The notes beneath the pieces were generated by a model. It was given only the letters and a program-made list of their open reading frames with translations. It had not been told where the DNA came from and did no database searches. From CAVWNR01 sp963756525 (lineage in GTDB: Bacteria > Actinomycetota > Actinomycetes > Mycobacteriales > Jatrophihabitantaceae), in contig CAVWNR010000004.1 of assembly GCA_963756525.1 (NCBI GenBank), positions 264,716 through 328,715 on the forward strand: a stretch of DNA of 64,000 nt, read 5' to 3'. The position numbers and the translations under genes were made by a program. Positions 50,417 through 58,788 of the stretch are shown here, one piece after another; position 1 is the stretch's first letter; every line of letters begins with the position of its first letter.

Positions 50417-51613
50417 TCAGCGAATCGTCAATTCGGCGTACGGAACGCCGTCGTAGACTCGTCGTAGGCCCATCGCCGTCAGGTCCAGCGTTTGGAAGAC
50501 GCCGTGCACAATAAGCTCCGAGAGCGCCCGTCCAACTGCGGGCGCGTGCATCAGACCATGCCCCGAGAAGCCGGTAGCAACGAAGAAGTTGTCGAGTTGC
50601 CCAGCCCATCTGTCGACAATCATGTTGCCGTCGAGCCGGTTCTGATCGTAGAGACCAGACCAGGTCGATACCAAGCGGAGTTCGTCAGCACTGGGAATCC
50701 GCTCGACTAGCGCGGGCCACACAACGTGTTGAAAATGGGCGTAGTCGATGCTCAGATCGAATCCACCGGCTGTGCTGAAGTCGACCAACGCAGCGGTCAG
50801 GCCGGGGCCCTCGGGCCGGACCGCAAGGCCGGCTGAATCTTTGATGAACGGATAATTGGTGAAGTCTTTCCTGACCTCGACGTAGTGATCGAACCGGCGC
50901 ATCGGCTCGACCGGCAGGGCCAGGCCGATCTCCTTCGACAATCCTGGGCCCCACACCCCCGCGGCATTCACGAAATTGTCACCTGTGAGACGTAGTCCCG
51001 ATTCCAATTCGACGGAAGTCACCCGCCGTCGCTCGGTCGTGAACGCTCGGACTTGGTCGGCTATCAGGTGTGCGCCGAGAGTGCAGGCGCGACTTAGCAT
51101 GCCTCGCAGGAACGCGTGGGGGTCCAGCCAGCCGTCATCTGGCGAGAGGATCGCCGGACCAAGGTCGTCGGTCCGGATGTGTTCATAGCGGCACTGAAGT
51201 TCGCTGGGATCGAGCCAGAGGTTATCGACGCCGAGCGCTCGCTGGTTTTCGTAGTCAGTTCGTAGCTGCTCTGAGCGCTCAGGACTGGCGATGAAGAGGT
51301 AGCCCTGCGCACGCCACGATATGTCCGGTACATCGCTCGGCCGCAGGTCGCCCTTCGGCGGCCTCCAAGACGCCCACCGGTCGATGACCTCATGGGTGTA
51401 TCACGACATCAACACATTTTCAGGTCGAGTGAACAACTGGCGCACACCGCCGCTGGCTTTCGACGACGCAGCTGACTCGTAGCTTCTGCTGGGTTCGATG
51501 AGCGCAACCTTCAGCGACGGTTCGGCTTCCAGAAGGTGCCAAGCTGTTGCGCTCCCGATGACGCCCCCGCCGGCGATCACAACGTCGTAATGGCTTGTGC
51601 CAGGACTACTCAC
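50417..51613 (-). pseudogene. FAD-dependent amino acid/amine oxidase (DAO family), one in-frame TGA
   Basis: One frame of 399 codons from GTG 51613, interrupted only by TGA at 51403-51401. Before the stop: HYDVVIAGGGVIGSATAWHL (FAD Rossmann) and SGGVRQLFTRPENVLMS. After it: YTHEVIDRWASWRPPK, WLDPHAFLRGMLSRAC, NFVNAAGVWGPGLSKE, FDHYVEVRKDFTNYP, FFVATGFSGHGLMHAP. All expected DAO motifs are present, so the break looks recent. A CGA (Arg) or TGG (Trp) codon would restore it. Paralogue of the intact gene at 58789; last gene of the catabolic operon. Confidence 0.75.
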
Positions 51614-51964
51614 CGTTCTGCCTTCCTGCGCGGAGTCGCGCGGTCATTCACCATTGCCGAGCATTGGGACGGGATGACGCAAAGAACGGCGCGGCCACGG
51701 CGGAGGACGCTCCCCCTGATGGAGTCGCTGATTCTTTCCGCCATCATCAGCAAGAGCGCGTTAAGATTGCCGGTGATCACCTTGGGGATGATGGAAGCGT
51801 CGACCACTCGCAGCCCGCTCACCCCATAGACCCGGCCCTCGGCGTCTACGACAGCCACACGGGTGAGGCGACGGCAGTGCCGTGGCCTCACCGCAGGTCG
51901 TCAGGACGGCGGGCAACGGCCGATCGAGCAGCTCGGCGAGGTCATCGCGGTCGAGTCCCACCAT
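51610..51964 (-). pseudogene. Chimeric remnant: F420 PPOX N-terminus joined to GMC oxidoreductase C-terminus
   Basis: The first part, LDRDDLAELLDRPLPAVLTT and, one frame over, HGTAVASPVWL, matches the start of the intact protein at 63149 (SLLDAPSPAVLTT, GTAVGSPVWF). The second part, VVDAEGRVYGVSGLRVVDAS and IIPKVITGNLNALLLMMAE, is the C-terminal signature of GMC flavin oxidoreductases. Neither half is functional. Stop overlaps the DAO gene start (GTGA). Marks a deletion joint inside the operon. Confidence 0.6.
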
Positions 51965-52407
51965 CAGCTCGCGGGCGACTTGCGGGTTTCGAGGACGACC
52001 CCGGCACCGTCCTGGGTATCGAAGTAGACGAAGCCGCTGCCGTCTGCGCGCTGTCCGCGCATCAGGACGGCCATGTCAAGTGAGGTCGCGGCCGCGACGG
52101 CGTCGTTGACATCGTGTTCGAAGCCGAGGTGGAACACGCCTTCGCCGTGACTGTCGAGGAAGCGCCGTTGGGGGCAATCCAGTTGAGTTGGCTGGCATAG
52201 CTGGAGCTGAACGTTGTCGAGGTCGACGAACCGGTAGAGCATCTGTGCGAACGCTTGCGGATTGGGCACGTCGAGATCGGTGAACTGCGTCAGCGGCGGG
52301 TACTGCTGCCACGGGCCGATGCCGATCGATTCGTAGTAGGCCTGGGACTTGTCGATGTCGTGCACGACGAGACAGATGTGATGCAGTTGGCGGAACGGTG
52401 TGCTCAA
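51964..52407 (-). CDS. VOC-family (glyoxalase/epimerase-like) protein
   Basis: 147 residues; TTG at 52407 with AGGAG 7 nt upstream. FRQLHHICLVVHDIDKSQAYYESIGIGPW, VDLDNVQLQLCQP and EGVFHLGFEHDVNDAV are the two beta-alpha-beta-beta-beta modules of the vicinal oxygen chelate fold; His9/10, the Glu/Gln in QLQL and His in FHLGF are likely metal ligands. Resembles methylmalonyl-CoA epimerase-type members. Thirteen nt downstream of the aminotransferase. Confidence 0.8.
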   Translation of the reverse strand: MSTPFRQLHHICLVVHDIDKSQAYYESIGIGPWQQYPPLTQFTDLDVPNPQAFAQMLYRFVDLDNVQLQLCQPTQLDCPQRRFLDSHGEGVFHLGFEHDVNDAVAAATSLDMAVLMRGQRADGSGFVYFDTQDGAGVVLETRKSPAS

Positions 52408-52420
52408 GGCGGGCTCCTGG

Positions 52421-53581
52421 TCAGAGGGTGGCGAGACCGGCGCGGATGCGCTGGATTCCTTCGGAGATGGCGGCCGGGTCGGCGGCGAAGGACAGCCGAA
52501 TGTGGCCTTCGCCGGCGGCGCCGAACTCGCTGCCGGGGCGGACGGCCACGCCGTGCCGGCGTAGGTGTGCGGTCATTTCGACGGCGGTGAGGTTGGCGTC
52601 GTAGCTGGGGAATGCGTAGAACGCGCCGTCGGGCTTGTTCAGTTGCAGCCCCGGTATTGCGGCAAGGGCGTCGACCATCTGGTCGCGGCGCGCTCGGTAC
52701 TTCTCACGCATGTGCTCGATCTCGACTGGGGGTTGGAGGACGGCGTGCAGCGCGGCCCGTTGGGTGGCCGCGTTGAGCGGGCCTGCGGTGAGACTGTGGA
52801 TGCGGGCGGCGGCCGTGATGATGTCGCGGTTGCCGGCGAGGTAGCCGATGCGCCAGCCAGTCATTGCGTAAGCCTTGGAGAAGGTCTGGCAGTACAGGGT
52901 GCGCTCGGCGAGTGCTGGTACGTCGAGCGCGCTGGTGAACGGGGCGTCTGTATAGACCAGTTCGCTGTAGGCCTCGTCGGCGAGCACGACGGTGTCGGTG
53001 CCGTCGAGCATTTCGGCGATGGCGGCCAGCTCGGCGCAGGTGTGGACGATGCCGGTCGGGTTGGACGGGTTGCACAACACGAAGATCCGGGCGCCGGCGA
53101 GCGCACGTGCGAGGTCGTCGAGATCGAAGTGCAGGTCGGCGCCCAGCGGGACCGCGCGTACGGTCCCGCCGGCTAGGCGAACCAGGTCGGCGTAGAGCGA
53201 GTAGGTCGGGTCGGCCAGTACGACGACGTCGCCGGGATCGATCACGGCCAGGATGGCGGCTGCCAGGCCGCCGGTTCCGCCGTGGGTGACAAGTACGTCC
53301 TGGTCGGTGAAGGGGGTTGCGTGCTCGCGGTTCAGCGTGTCCGCGAGCGCTTGGCGCAGTTCGGGGTCGCCGTTGGGGTGGGCGTAGTGCGTGTGGCCGG
53401 ATTCGATCGCCGCGTGGGCGGCGAGCCGGATGCTCGGCGGCGTGTCGAAGCCGGGCTCACCCATCGCCAGCGACACGATCTCGGCGTTCGTGGCCGGCTG
53501 GGCGGCGCGAAGCGATGCGGCCGCAACCCGGCGCACCGCTTGGGACGTGGCGCACGGAGCGTTCGCAGAGGTGGTGGTCAT
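52421..53581 (-). CDS. PLP-dependent class I/II aminotransferase
   Basis: 386 residues from ATG at 53581, overlapping the previous stop by 4 nt. Fold-type I enzyme: SLAMGEPGFDTPPSI, THYAHPNGDPELRQAL, LVTHGGTGGLAAAIL, FVLCNPSNPTGIVH, LADEAYSELVY and the PLP lysine Lys236 in QTFSKAYAMTGWRIGYLAG; C-terminal VRPGSEFGAAGEGHIRLSF. Transfers an amino group from the pathway intermediate to a keto acid; substrate unknown. Confidence 0.9.
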   Translation of the reverse strand: MTTTSANAPCATSQAVRRVAAASLRAAQPATNAEIVSLAMGEPGFDTPPSIRLAAHAAIESGHTHYAHPNGDPELRQALADTLNREHATPFTDQDVLVTHGGTGGLAAAILAVIDPGDVVVLADPTYSLYADLVRLAGGTVRAVPLGADLHFDLDDLARALAGARIFVLCNPSNPTGIVHTCAELAAIAEMLDGTDTVVLADEAYSELVYTDAPFTSALDVPALAERTLYCQTFSKAYAMTGWRIGYLAGNRDIITAAARIHSLTAGPLNAATQRAALHAVLQPPVEIEHMREKYRARRDQMVDALAAIPGLQLNKPDGAFYAFPSYDANLTAVEMTAHLRRHGVAVRPGSEFGAAGEGHIRLSFAADPAAISEGIQRIRAGLATL

Positions 53582-54639
53582 GCGGTCACCGTCGCGAGCG
53601 CTTCGAGGACCCGTTCGTTGAACTGGTCGAGGTCGAGCGTGGGTTCGCCGGGGCGGGCGAGGTCGTAGGTCGGCGCGCCGGCGTCCAGGACCGAGTCGAG
53701 TGCGCCCCGGACCGCGGTGTGCAACCCGAGCGCGGCGACGTCCGGGCACCACTCGAGAAGGTCGGCCAGGGCGAGCCACGCGCCGGTCGGGTTTGACCGT
53801 CGGCTGCCCGTGCGGTGCGGTGACGATCCGTGTGCCGGCTCGAACAGCGCCGTGGCGCCGTTGCCGAACTTCCGGTCCGGGTTGATGGTGGCCGATCCGC
53901 ATAGCGCGGGGGACCCGGCGCGGGCGCAGACGATGTCGGAGAGGATGTCGCCGAACAGCCCTTCGGTGACGATCACGGCCGGCAGATTTTCGTACTTAAC
54001 CAGTTCGTAGGCCGCGCGGTCGACGTTGACGTCGTCGATGGCCAGGCCGGTCGCGGCGGCGGTCGCGCGGGAGGTGCGTCGCCACAGCCGCGACGTGGCG
54101 TAGACGCTCGCTTTGTCGACGCTCATGACGCGCCGGCCTGGGTGCGTGCGGGCGTGCTCGACGGCGATGTCGAAGACCTCCTGGACGCGGGCGGGGTTCA
54201 GGACGATGCGGTCCTCGGCGTCGCGGACGCCGTCGCTCTCGATGCGCTGGTCCGGGCCGGCGTAGGCGCCGCCGGTGATGTTGCGGACGATGACGACGTC
54301 CTCGCCGCCCGGGACCCGGACGGTGCGCACGCTGATCCGCAGGTCGAACAGGTGCCGCAGCTCGATGAGCGCGGCCTCAGGGTTGGGGCACTCGTCCGAG
54401 GTCACGCCGGGATGGGTGCCGACCGCGCCGGACAGGATGACGTCGGCATCGCGGCACGCCGCGACCGTTTCCTCGGGCAGGGTCGAGCCAGTCTGTTGCC
54501 AGCCAGAGGTGCCGTACGGCCAGGGTCCGGTGAGGTCGACTGGCGCGCCGTCGTGGGCGAGCTGGCGCAGGAAGGCGATCGGGCCGTCGAGTATTTCGGC
54601 GCCGATGCCGTCTCCGGGCAGGAGTGCGATGGTCGTCAT
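53578..54639 (-). CDS. Isopropylmalate/isocitrate dehydrogenase-family decarboxylating dehydrogenase
   Basis: 353 residues from ATG at 54639. IALLPGDGIGAEI, LRHLFDLRISVRTV, RNITGGAYAGPDQRI, VMSVDKASVYATSRLWR (catalytic Lys), EGLFGDILSDI, and a modified NAD loop FEPAHGSSPHRTG. Oxidises and decarboxylates a 2-hydroxy acid with a beta-carboxylate. No other leucine biosynthesis gene is here, so a catabolic substrate (tartrate- or malate-like) is likelier than isopropylmalate. ATGA overlaps on both sides. Confidence 0.85.
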   Translation of the reverse strand: MTTIALLPGDGIGAEILDGPIAFLRQLAHDGAPVDLTGPWPYGTSGWQQTGSTLPEETVAACRDADVILSGAVGTHPGVTSDECPNPEAALIELRHLFDLRISVRTVRVPGGEDVVIVRNITGGAYAGPDQRIESDGVRDAEDRIVLNPARVQEVFDIAVEHARTHPGRRVMSVDKASVYATSRLWRRTSRATAAATGLAIDDVNVDRAAYELVKYENLPAVIVTEGLFGDILSDIVCARAGSPALCGSATINPDRKFGNGATALFEPAHGSSPHRTGSRRSNPTGAWLALADLLEWCPDVAALGLHTAVRGALDSVLDAGAPTYDLARPGEPTLDLDQFNERVLEALATVTA

Positions 54640-55484
54640 GGCAACAGGAGATCCCTCGTCTGGGTGGTCATGATGGCGGCGGCGCGCTCGGCGCCGACGC
54701 GGGTCTCGAGCTCGGTCAGCCAGGGCGCGACGGCGGTGTCGGGCCCGGCGTGCTCCGCGTGGCCGAGGTCGCCGCCGAACACCAGCAGCGACGCCGGGTA
54801 GGTGCGGGTCAGGTTGAGGCTGGCGTGCGCGGCGTCGCCGAGAAGATCAGGCAGGATGCCGAGTTCCAGATGCACGTCGAAGGCCAGCAAGGCTTGGGCG
54901 TCGTCTTCGGTCCAGTGCAGGAATGCCATGAGCGGATGGTTGACCATGAGCCGCTGGGCGCCACGTCGCCGCGCTTCGGTGAACAGGGTGACGGTCTCGC
55001 GGGCGTGCAGGTGACCACTGGCAAGCAGCAGGTCGTGCTCGACGACGACGTCGAGCACGTCGTGCCAGACAGGCAGCAGTCGTCCCTCGTCGTCGGTGAC
55101 GGCGACGGGGCCGAGTTCGAAACCGCGGTGCACGGAGAGTTCCGGCGAGCTCGCGCCGACCTTGTGGTTCGGCGCGGAGACGGTGGGCATCCACACCACG
55201 CGGCCACCGAGTCGGGCGGCCACCTGGACGGCGTCAGGGTTGGCACCGCCGACCGGGCTGTTGAGGACGATGCCGCCGTACACGCTGGCTAGGACGCCGC
55301 CGGCGATCGCGGCGCGTTCGACGGTGCTGCCCTCGTGGGACTTGAGCACAACCGTGCCGAACCCGACCGCCCGCTCGGCCGTCACGGTCTGAGCGTCGTC
55401 GCCGTGTCTGGGCAGCAGGCTGGGTGCGGCGTGCACGTGCAGGTCGACCATGTCGACCGCCCAGCCGGGCAATTCGGCGCTCAT
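54636..55484 (-). CDS. DUF6282 metal-dependent hydrolase-like protein
   Basis: 282 residues from ATG at 55484 (overlaps the ligase stop). DMVDLHVHAAPSLLPR (HxH metal site), VLKSHEGSTVERA, VYGGIVLNSPVGGANPDAV, ASGHLHARETVTLFTEAR, LMVNHPLMAFLHW and FGGDLGHAEHAGP form an amidohydrolase-like barrel with His/Asp ligands. Members cluster with catabolic genes; reaction unproven. It may hydrolyse a cyclic amide or lactone intermediate. Confidence 0.8.
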   Translation of the reverse strand: MSAELPGWAVDMVDLHVHAAPSLLPRHGDDAQTVTAERAVGFGTVVLKSHEGSTVERAAIAGGVLASVYGGIVLNSPVGGANPDAVQVAARLGGRVVWMPTVSAPNHKVGASSPELSVHRGFELGPVAVTDDEGRLLPVWHDVLDVVVEHDLLLASGHLHARETVTLFTEARRRGAQRLMVNHPLMAFLHWTEDDAQALLAFDVHLELGILPDLLGDAAHASLNLTRTYPASLLVFGGDLGHAEHAGPDTAVAPWLTELETRVGAERAAAIMTTQTRDLLLP

Positions 55485-56896
55485 GCGAGTTCCACCCATT
55501 CGCGCACGGGGTGCTCGGCGAGACGGCGCCGCTGCACCTTTCCGGCCGCAGCGTCGCGGGGCAGGTCGGCGACCAGCGCAACTGCCGTCGGGCGCATGAA
55601 GACCGGGAGGTCGGCGATCCGGGCGCGGAGCTCGTCCAGGGGCAGCGGGTCGGCGACGGCGTAGAGCACGACCTCTTCGTCGACGAGCGTTCCCTTGCGC
55701 TTCCAGATGGCGTGGTCGCCGATGCCGGGCAGGGCGGACAGGTGGTTCTCGACGAACGGGATCGGGACGAATTCGCCTTTGACTCGGATCGATTCGGCGG
55801 CGCGTTCGAGGAACACGAGATGGTCCGGCCCGTCCGTGCGGCCGAGGTCGCCGGTGTCGAACCAGCCGTCGGCGTCGCGGTGCGGGTCGAGCCCGTCGGC
55901 GGTGACGTAGCCGTCGAACATGGCGGCGTGTTCGCGTTCGCGGACGTGGATGATGCCGCGCTCGTCGAGGCGCCAGTCGAAATCCGCGCGCGGGGCGCCG
56001 CCGTGCCGGCTGGCGTCGTCGGGGATGTCGTCGTCTGCCGACCAGCGGTGCAGGTGCGAGACGCCGCCGGCCTCGGTCGAGCCGTAGCCGGAGACCGCCG
56101 CCGGGACGGCGAAGCGGTGCAGGAACTCGCGGTCGGCGTAAAACATGCTCCGCACACAATGCCCAGCCGCGTCGTCGGCGGTGGTCGCGCGCTTGAGAAT
56201 TTCGACCGGCGGCGCGTGCAGCACGAGCACCGTGATCTGCTCGCCGACGACGGAGGGCCAGAACCGGCGTGCGGAGAACTTGTCCACGGTGATTGCGTCG
56301 GCGCCGGTGAGCAGTCCGGTGATGATGCCGTAGCCCATCGGGTTGATGTGGAACAGCGGCAGCGGCGCGAGCACCCGGTCGCCCGGGGTCAGCTCGAGTG
56401 CGGCGGACATGGCCGCGGCCATGCGGGCGAAGTAGTCGTGGGTCTGCGCGCAGAACTTCGGCAGCCCGGTCGTGCCCGAGGTGTGCATGTAGGACACGAC
56501 GTCGTACCGGTCGGCGGCCAAGCCGGGCAACCGGCTGGCGTCGGCGCGGCCCACGCGTCGGGCGCGGGCGATCTCGCCGGCGTCGAGCACCCGGGCGGGC
56601 GCAACCGGGGCCAGCATCGCGGTGATCAGGTCATCGGGATAGGTGGGGTTGACCAGTGCTGCCGGCAGTCCGGCCAGCAGGCACGCCAGCCAGGTGACGA
56701 GGTAGTCGGTGGAGGTGGGCGCGACGAGCGCGACCCGCTGGCCGGGTTGCAGGCCGGAGTCGAGCAGCTCGCGCGCCCGGGCGGCCGCGTGGGCAAGCGT
56801 GTCCGGCAGCGTCAGTTGGTCATCGATGGTGCCCAGCCGCAGCTCGGGCCTGGTGTGCGCTTGGGCGACGAGGGTGGCGGCGAGGTTGGCGTTCAT
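55481..56896 (-). CDS. AMP-forming acyl-CoA synthetase/ligase
   Basis: 471 residues from ATG at 56896. Activates a carboxylic acid as the CoA thioester. Motifs: VSYMHTSGTTGLPKF (phosphate loop), PLPLFHINPMGYGIITGL, VSGYGSTEAGGVSHL, DGWFDTGDLGRTDG, IRVKGEFVPIPFVE and AAGKVQRRRLAEHP (C-terminal Lys). Somewhat short (usual 500-550) but complete. ATGA overlap with the acyl-CoA dehydrogenase gene. Confidence 0.9.
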   Translation of the reverse strand: MNANLAATLVAQAHTRPELRLGTIDDQLTLPDTLAHAAARARELLDSGLQPGQRVALVAPTSTDYLVTWLACLLAGLPAALVNPTYPDDLITAMLAPVAPARVLDAGEIARARRVGRADASRLPGLAADRYDVVSYMHTSGTTGLPKFCAQTHDYFARMAAAMSAALELTPGDRVLAPLPLFHINPMGYGIITGLLTGADAITVDKFSARRFWPSVVGEQITVLVLHAPPVEILKRATTADDAAGHCVRSMFYADREFLHRFAVPAAVSGYGSTEAGGVSHLHRWSADDDIPDDASRHGGAPRADFDWRLDERGIIHVREREHAAMFDGYVTADGLDPHRDADGWFDTGDLGRTDGPDHLVFLERAAESIRVKGEFVPIPFVENHLSALPGIGDHAIWKRKGTLVDEEVVLYAVADPLPLDELRARIADLPVFMRPTAVALVADLPRDAAAGKVQRRRLAEHPVREWVELA

Positions 56897-58041
56897 GCCA
56901 AGCCCTCGTGGCCGGTGTCCTTGAGGATGCGGCGGGCGAGGTAGTTGCGCATGATCTCGCTGGAACCGCCGGCGACCTTGAGCACTTTGATGTCGTTGTC
57001 GATGTCGGTGTACGGCGTGTCCCAGTACAGCCCATGCCCGCCGACCAGGCTGTAGGCGGCCTTCGACGCTTGCTCGGCGGCGTCGATGGCGAGTTTCTTC
57101 GCGGTCGTGGTGTGCATGGCGATGTCCTCGCCGCGGGCGTGCGCGACCGCGGCGTTGTCGCGCGCCAACGACGCAGCCTGCAATGCCGTCCATGCGTCGG
57201 CGACGGTCCACTGGATGCCTTGGAAATCGGTGACCATGTTGTCGCCGACCTGCCGCTGCGTCGCGTACTCGAGTGCGAGTTCGGTGGCGCGACGACCGAG
57301 GCCGATCAGTTCCGAGGCGTTGCCGAGACGGCTGATGTTGAACGTCGACAGGAAGGTCTTCAGGCCCTCGCCGGCCGGGCCGAGCCGCGCCGCGTCCGGC
57401 ACCCGCACGTGCTCTAGTTCGACGTCGGCGGTGCGGATCAGCCGCAGCCCGATCGCACGGGTGACGTGCGTGCGGATCCCGGGCAGCGTCATGTCGACCA
57501 GAAAACAGGTCAGCCCCTCCTCGGCGATCGCGTAGAAGAGCGTGACGTCGCAGTCCGCGCCGAGGTTGATGTGGGTCTTGCTGCCGGTGAGCACCCAGTC
57601 GCCGCCGTCACGGACGGCGGTCGACTTCATGGCCTTGAACGACGAGCCGGCGTTCTTCTCACTGATCGACTCGGAGAACACGATCTCGCCGGTGGCGATG
57701 CCGCGCAGCCACCGCTGCTTCTGCTCGTCGGTGCCCCAGTCGAGCAGCCACCGCTGGCCCTGCGCGGCGATCTGCCCGGACACCAGCCCGTGCCGGCCGA
57801 CCTCCTCCGCGATCACCGCGTACTCCGCGACCCCGCCGCCGAGACCACCCCACTCCGTCGGCACGAGCGGGCCGAGGTAGCCGAGCCGACCCAGCTCGGC
57901 ATACAGCTCGCGGGGGAACTTGTTGGCCCGGTTGGCCGAATCGAACTCGGCCCGGTGCTGATCGCCGAACGCGGCGAGCTCCTTACGGGTCGCGTCGATC
58001 CATTCGGCTCTTGCGGGGTCGGCCTGTAACAGGGGATACAT
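56893..58041 (-). CDS. Acyl-CoA dehydrogenase
   Basis: 382 residues from ATG at 58041. FAD-dependent alpha,beta-desaturation of an acyl-CoA. N-terminal helical domain (LGYLGPLVPTEWGGLGGG), FSESISEKNAGSS (flavin/acyl site), VLTGSKTHINLGADCD, FNISRLGNASELIGLGRRA, LVGGHGLYWDTPY and the C-terminal KVAGGSSEIMRNYLARRIL. Stop overlaps the ligase start; start overlaps the hydratase stop (TGATG). Confidence 0.9.
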   Translation of the reverse strand: MYPLLQADPARAEWIDATRKELAAFGDQHRAEFDSANRANKFPRELYAELGRLGYLGPLVPTEWGGLGGGVAEYAVIAEEVGRHGLVSGQIAAQGQRWLLDWGTDEQKQRWLRGIATGEIVFSESISEKNAGSSFKAMKSTAVRDGGDWVLTGSKTHINLGADCDVTLFYAIAEEGLTCFLVDMTLPGIRTHVTRAIGLRLIRTADVELEHVRVPDAARLGPAGEGLKTFLSTFNISRLGNASELIGLGRRATELALEYATQRQVGDNMVTDFQGIQWTVADAWTALQAASLARDNAAVAHARGEDIAMHTTTAKKLAIDAAEQASKAAYSLVGGHGLYWDTPYTDIDNDIKVLKVAGGSSEIMRNYLARRILKDTGHEGLA

Positions 58042-58787
58042 CAGGATTCCTTCGACTGCGTCGGACGGGTCAGTGACCACATCTGGCGGGCGCGCTCGAT
58101 GTCGACGGCGCGGTCCCACGCGGCGGTATCCAGGGCGGTGCGGCGGAACGTCACGGCAAGCGCCCGGGCAAGCGCCGGATCGGCGGCGAGGTGCGCGGTC
58201 ATGCGAGTCAGCTCGGCGCGCAGGTCCGCGGTGCCGACGACTGCCCACGCGAGACCCGACGCGACGGCCTGCTCAGCGTCGACCGGGCAGGCGAACAGAC
58301 CGGCGGCGGCCGCGATGCCGGCGTTGCTGGCCCGGGCGAGCAGTTGCAGGTGGCCACCGCCGGGATGAAGCCCGATCCGTGCGAAGCCGGAGACCAGCCT
58401 GGCCCGGTCGGTGACGATGCGCAGATCACACGCCAGAGCGAGGTTGACGCCGGCGCCGACCGCCGGGCCGTCGATCGCCGCGACGGTGGGAACGGCCAAG
58501 TGGCCGACGCGACGGAATGCCCGGTACAGATCCTCGAGGCCCTCATAGATGCGGTCCGCCGGTGCGGTGCGTAAGCCGTTCAGCACGTCGGTGTCGGCGC
58601 CAGAGCAGAACGCTTCGCCGGCGCCGGTGATGACGGCGGCGCCGACGCTCGGGTCGTCATCGATCCGCTCGCACGACGCGACCAGATCTGCCGCTGCCGC
58701 CGCATCGAGCGCGTTCCGGGTCTGCGGACCGTCGAGCGTCACCCAGGCGACGCCCTGGGCGACTTCTACCTTGACGGCGGTGGCCAT
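58041..58787 (-). CDS. Enoyl-CoA hydratase/isomerase family protein
   Basis: 248 residues from ATG at 58787, 1 nt after the oxidase stop. Crotonase fold: VAWVTLDGPQTRNALDAA, VITGAGEAFCSGADTDVL (first oxyanion loop), AIDGPAVGAGVNLALACDLRI (second), SGFARIGLHPGGGHLQLLAR. The usual catalytic Glu before the last motif is not evident (GFARIGL), so a reaction other than simple hydration is possible. Confidence 0.85.
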   Translation of the reverse strand: MATAVKVEVAQGVAWVTLDGPQTRNALDAAAAADLVASCERIDDDPSVGAAVITGAGEAFCSGADTDVLNGLRTAPADRIYEGLEDLYRAFRRVGHLAVPTVAAIDGPAVGAGVNLALACDLRIVTDRARLVSGFARIGLHPGGGHLQLLARASNAGIAAAAGLFACPVDAEQAVASGLAWAVVGTADLRAELTRMTAHLAADPALARALAVTFRRTALDTAAWDRAVDIERARQMWSLTRPTQSKES

Positions 58788-58788
58788 G

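Noticed and set aside
51401..51403. Selenocysteine or programmed readthrough at the in-frame TGA
   Set aside because: DAO-family oxidases have no selenocysteine at this place, and no stem-loop of the expected kind was apparent just downstream. A nonsense mutation is simpler.
53578..54639. Leucine biosynthesis leuB
   Set aside because: No leuA, leuC or leuD nearby, and the gene is embedded in a catabolic operon with an altered NAD-loop; left as a family-level call.
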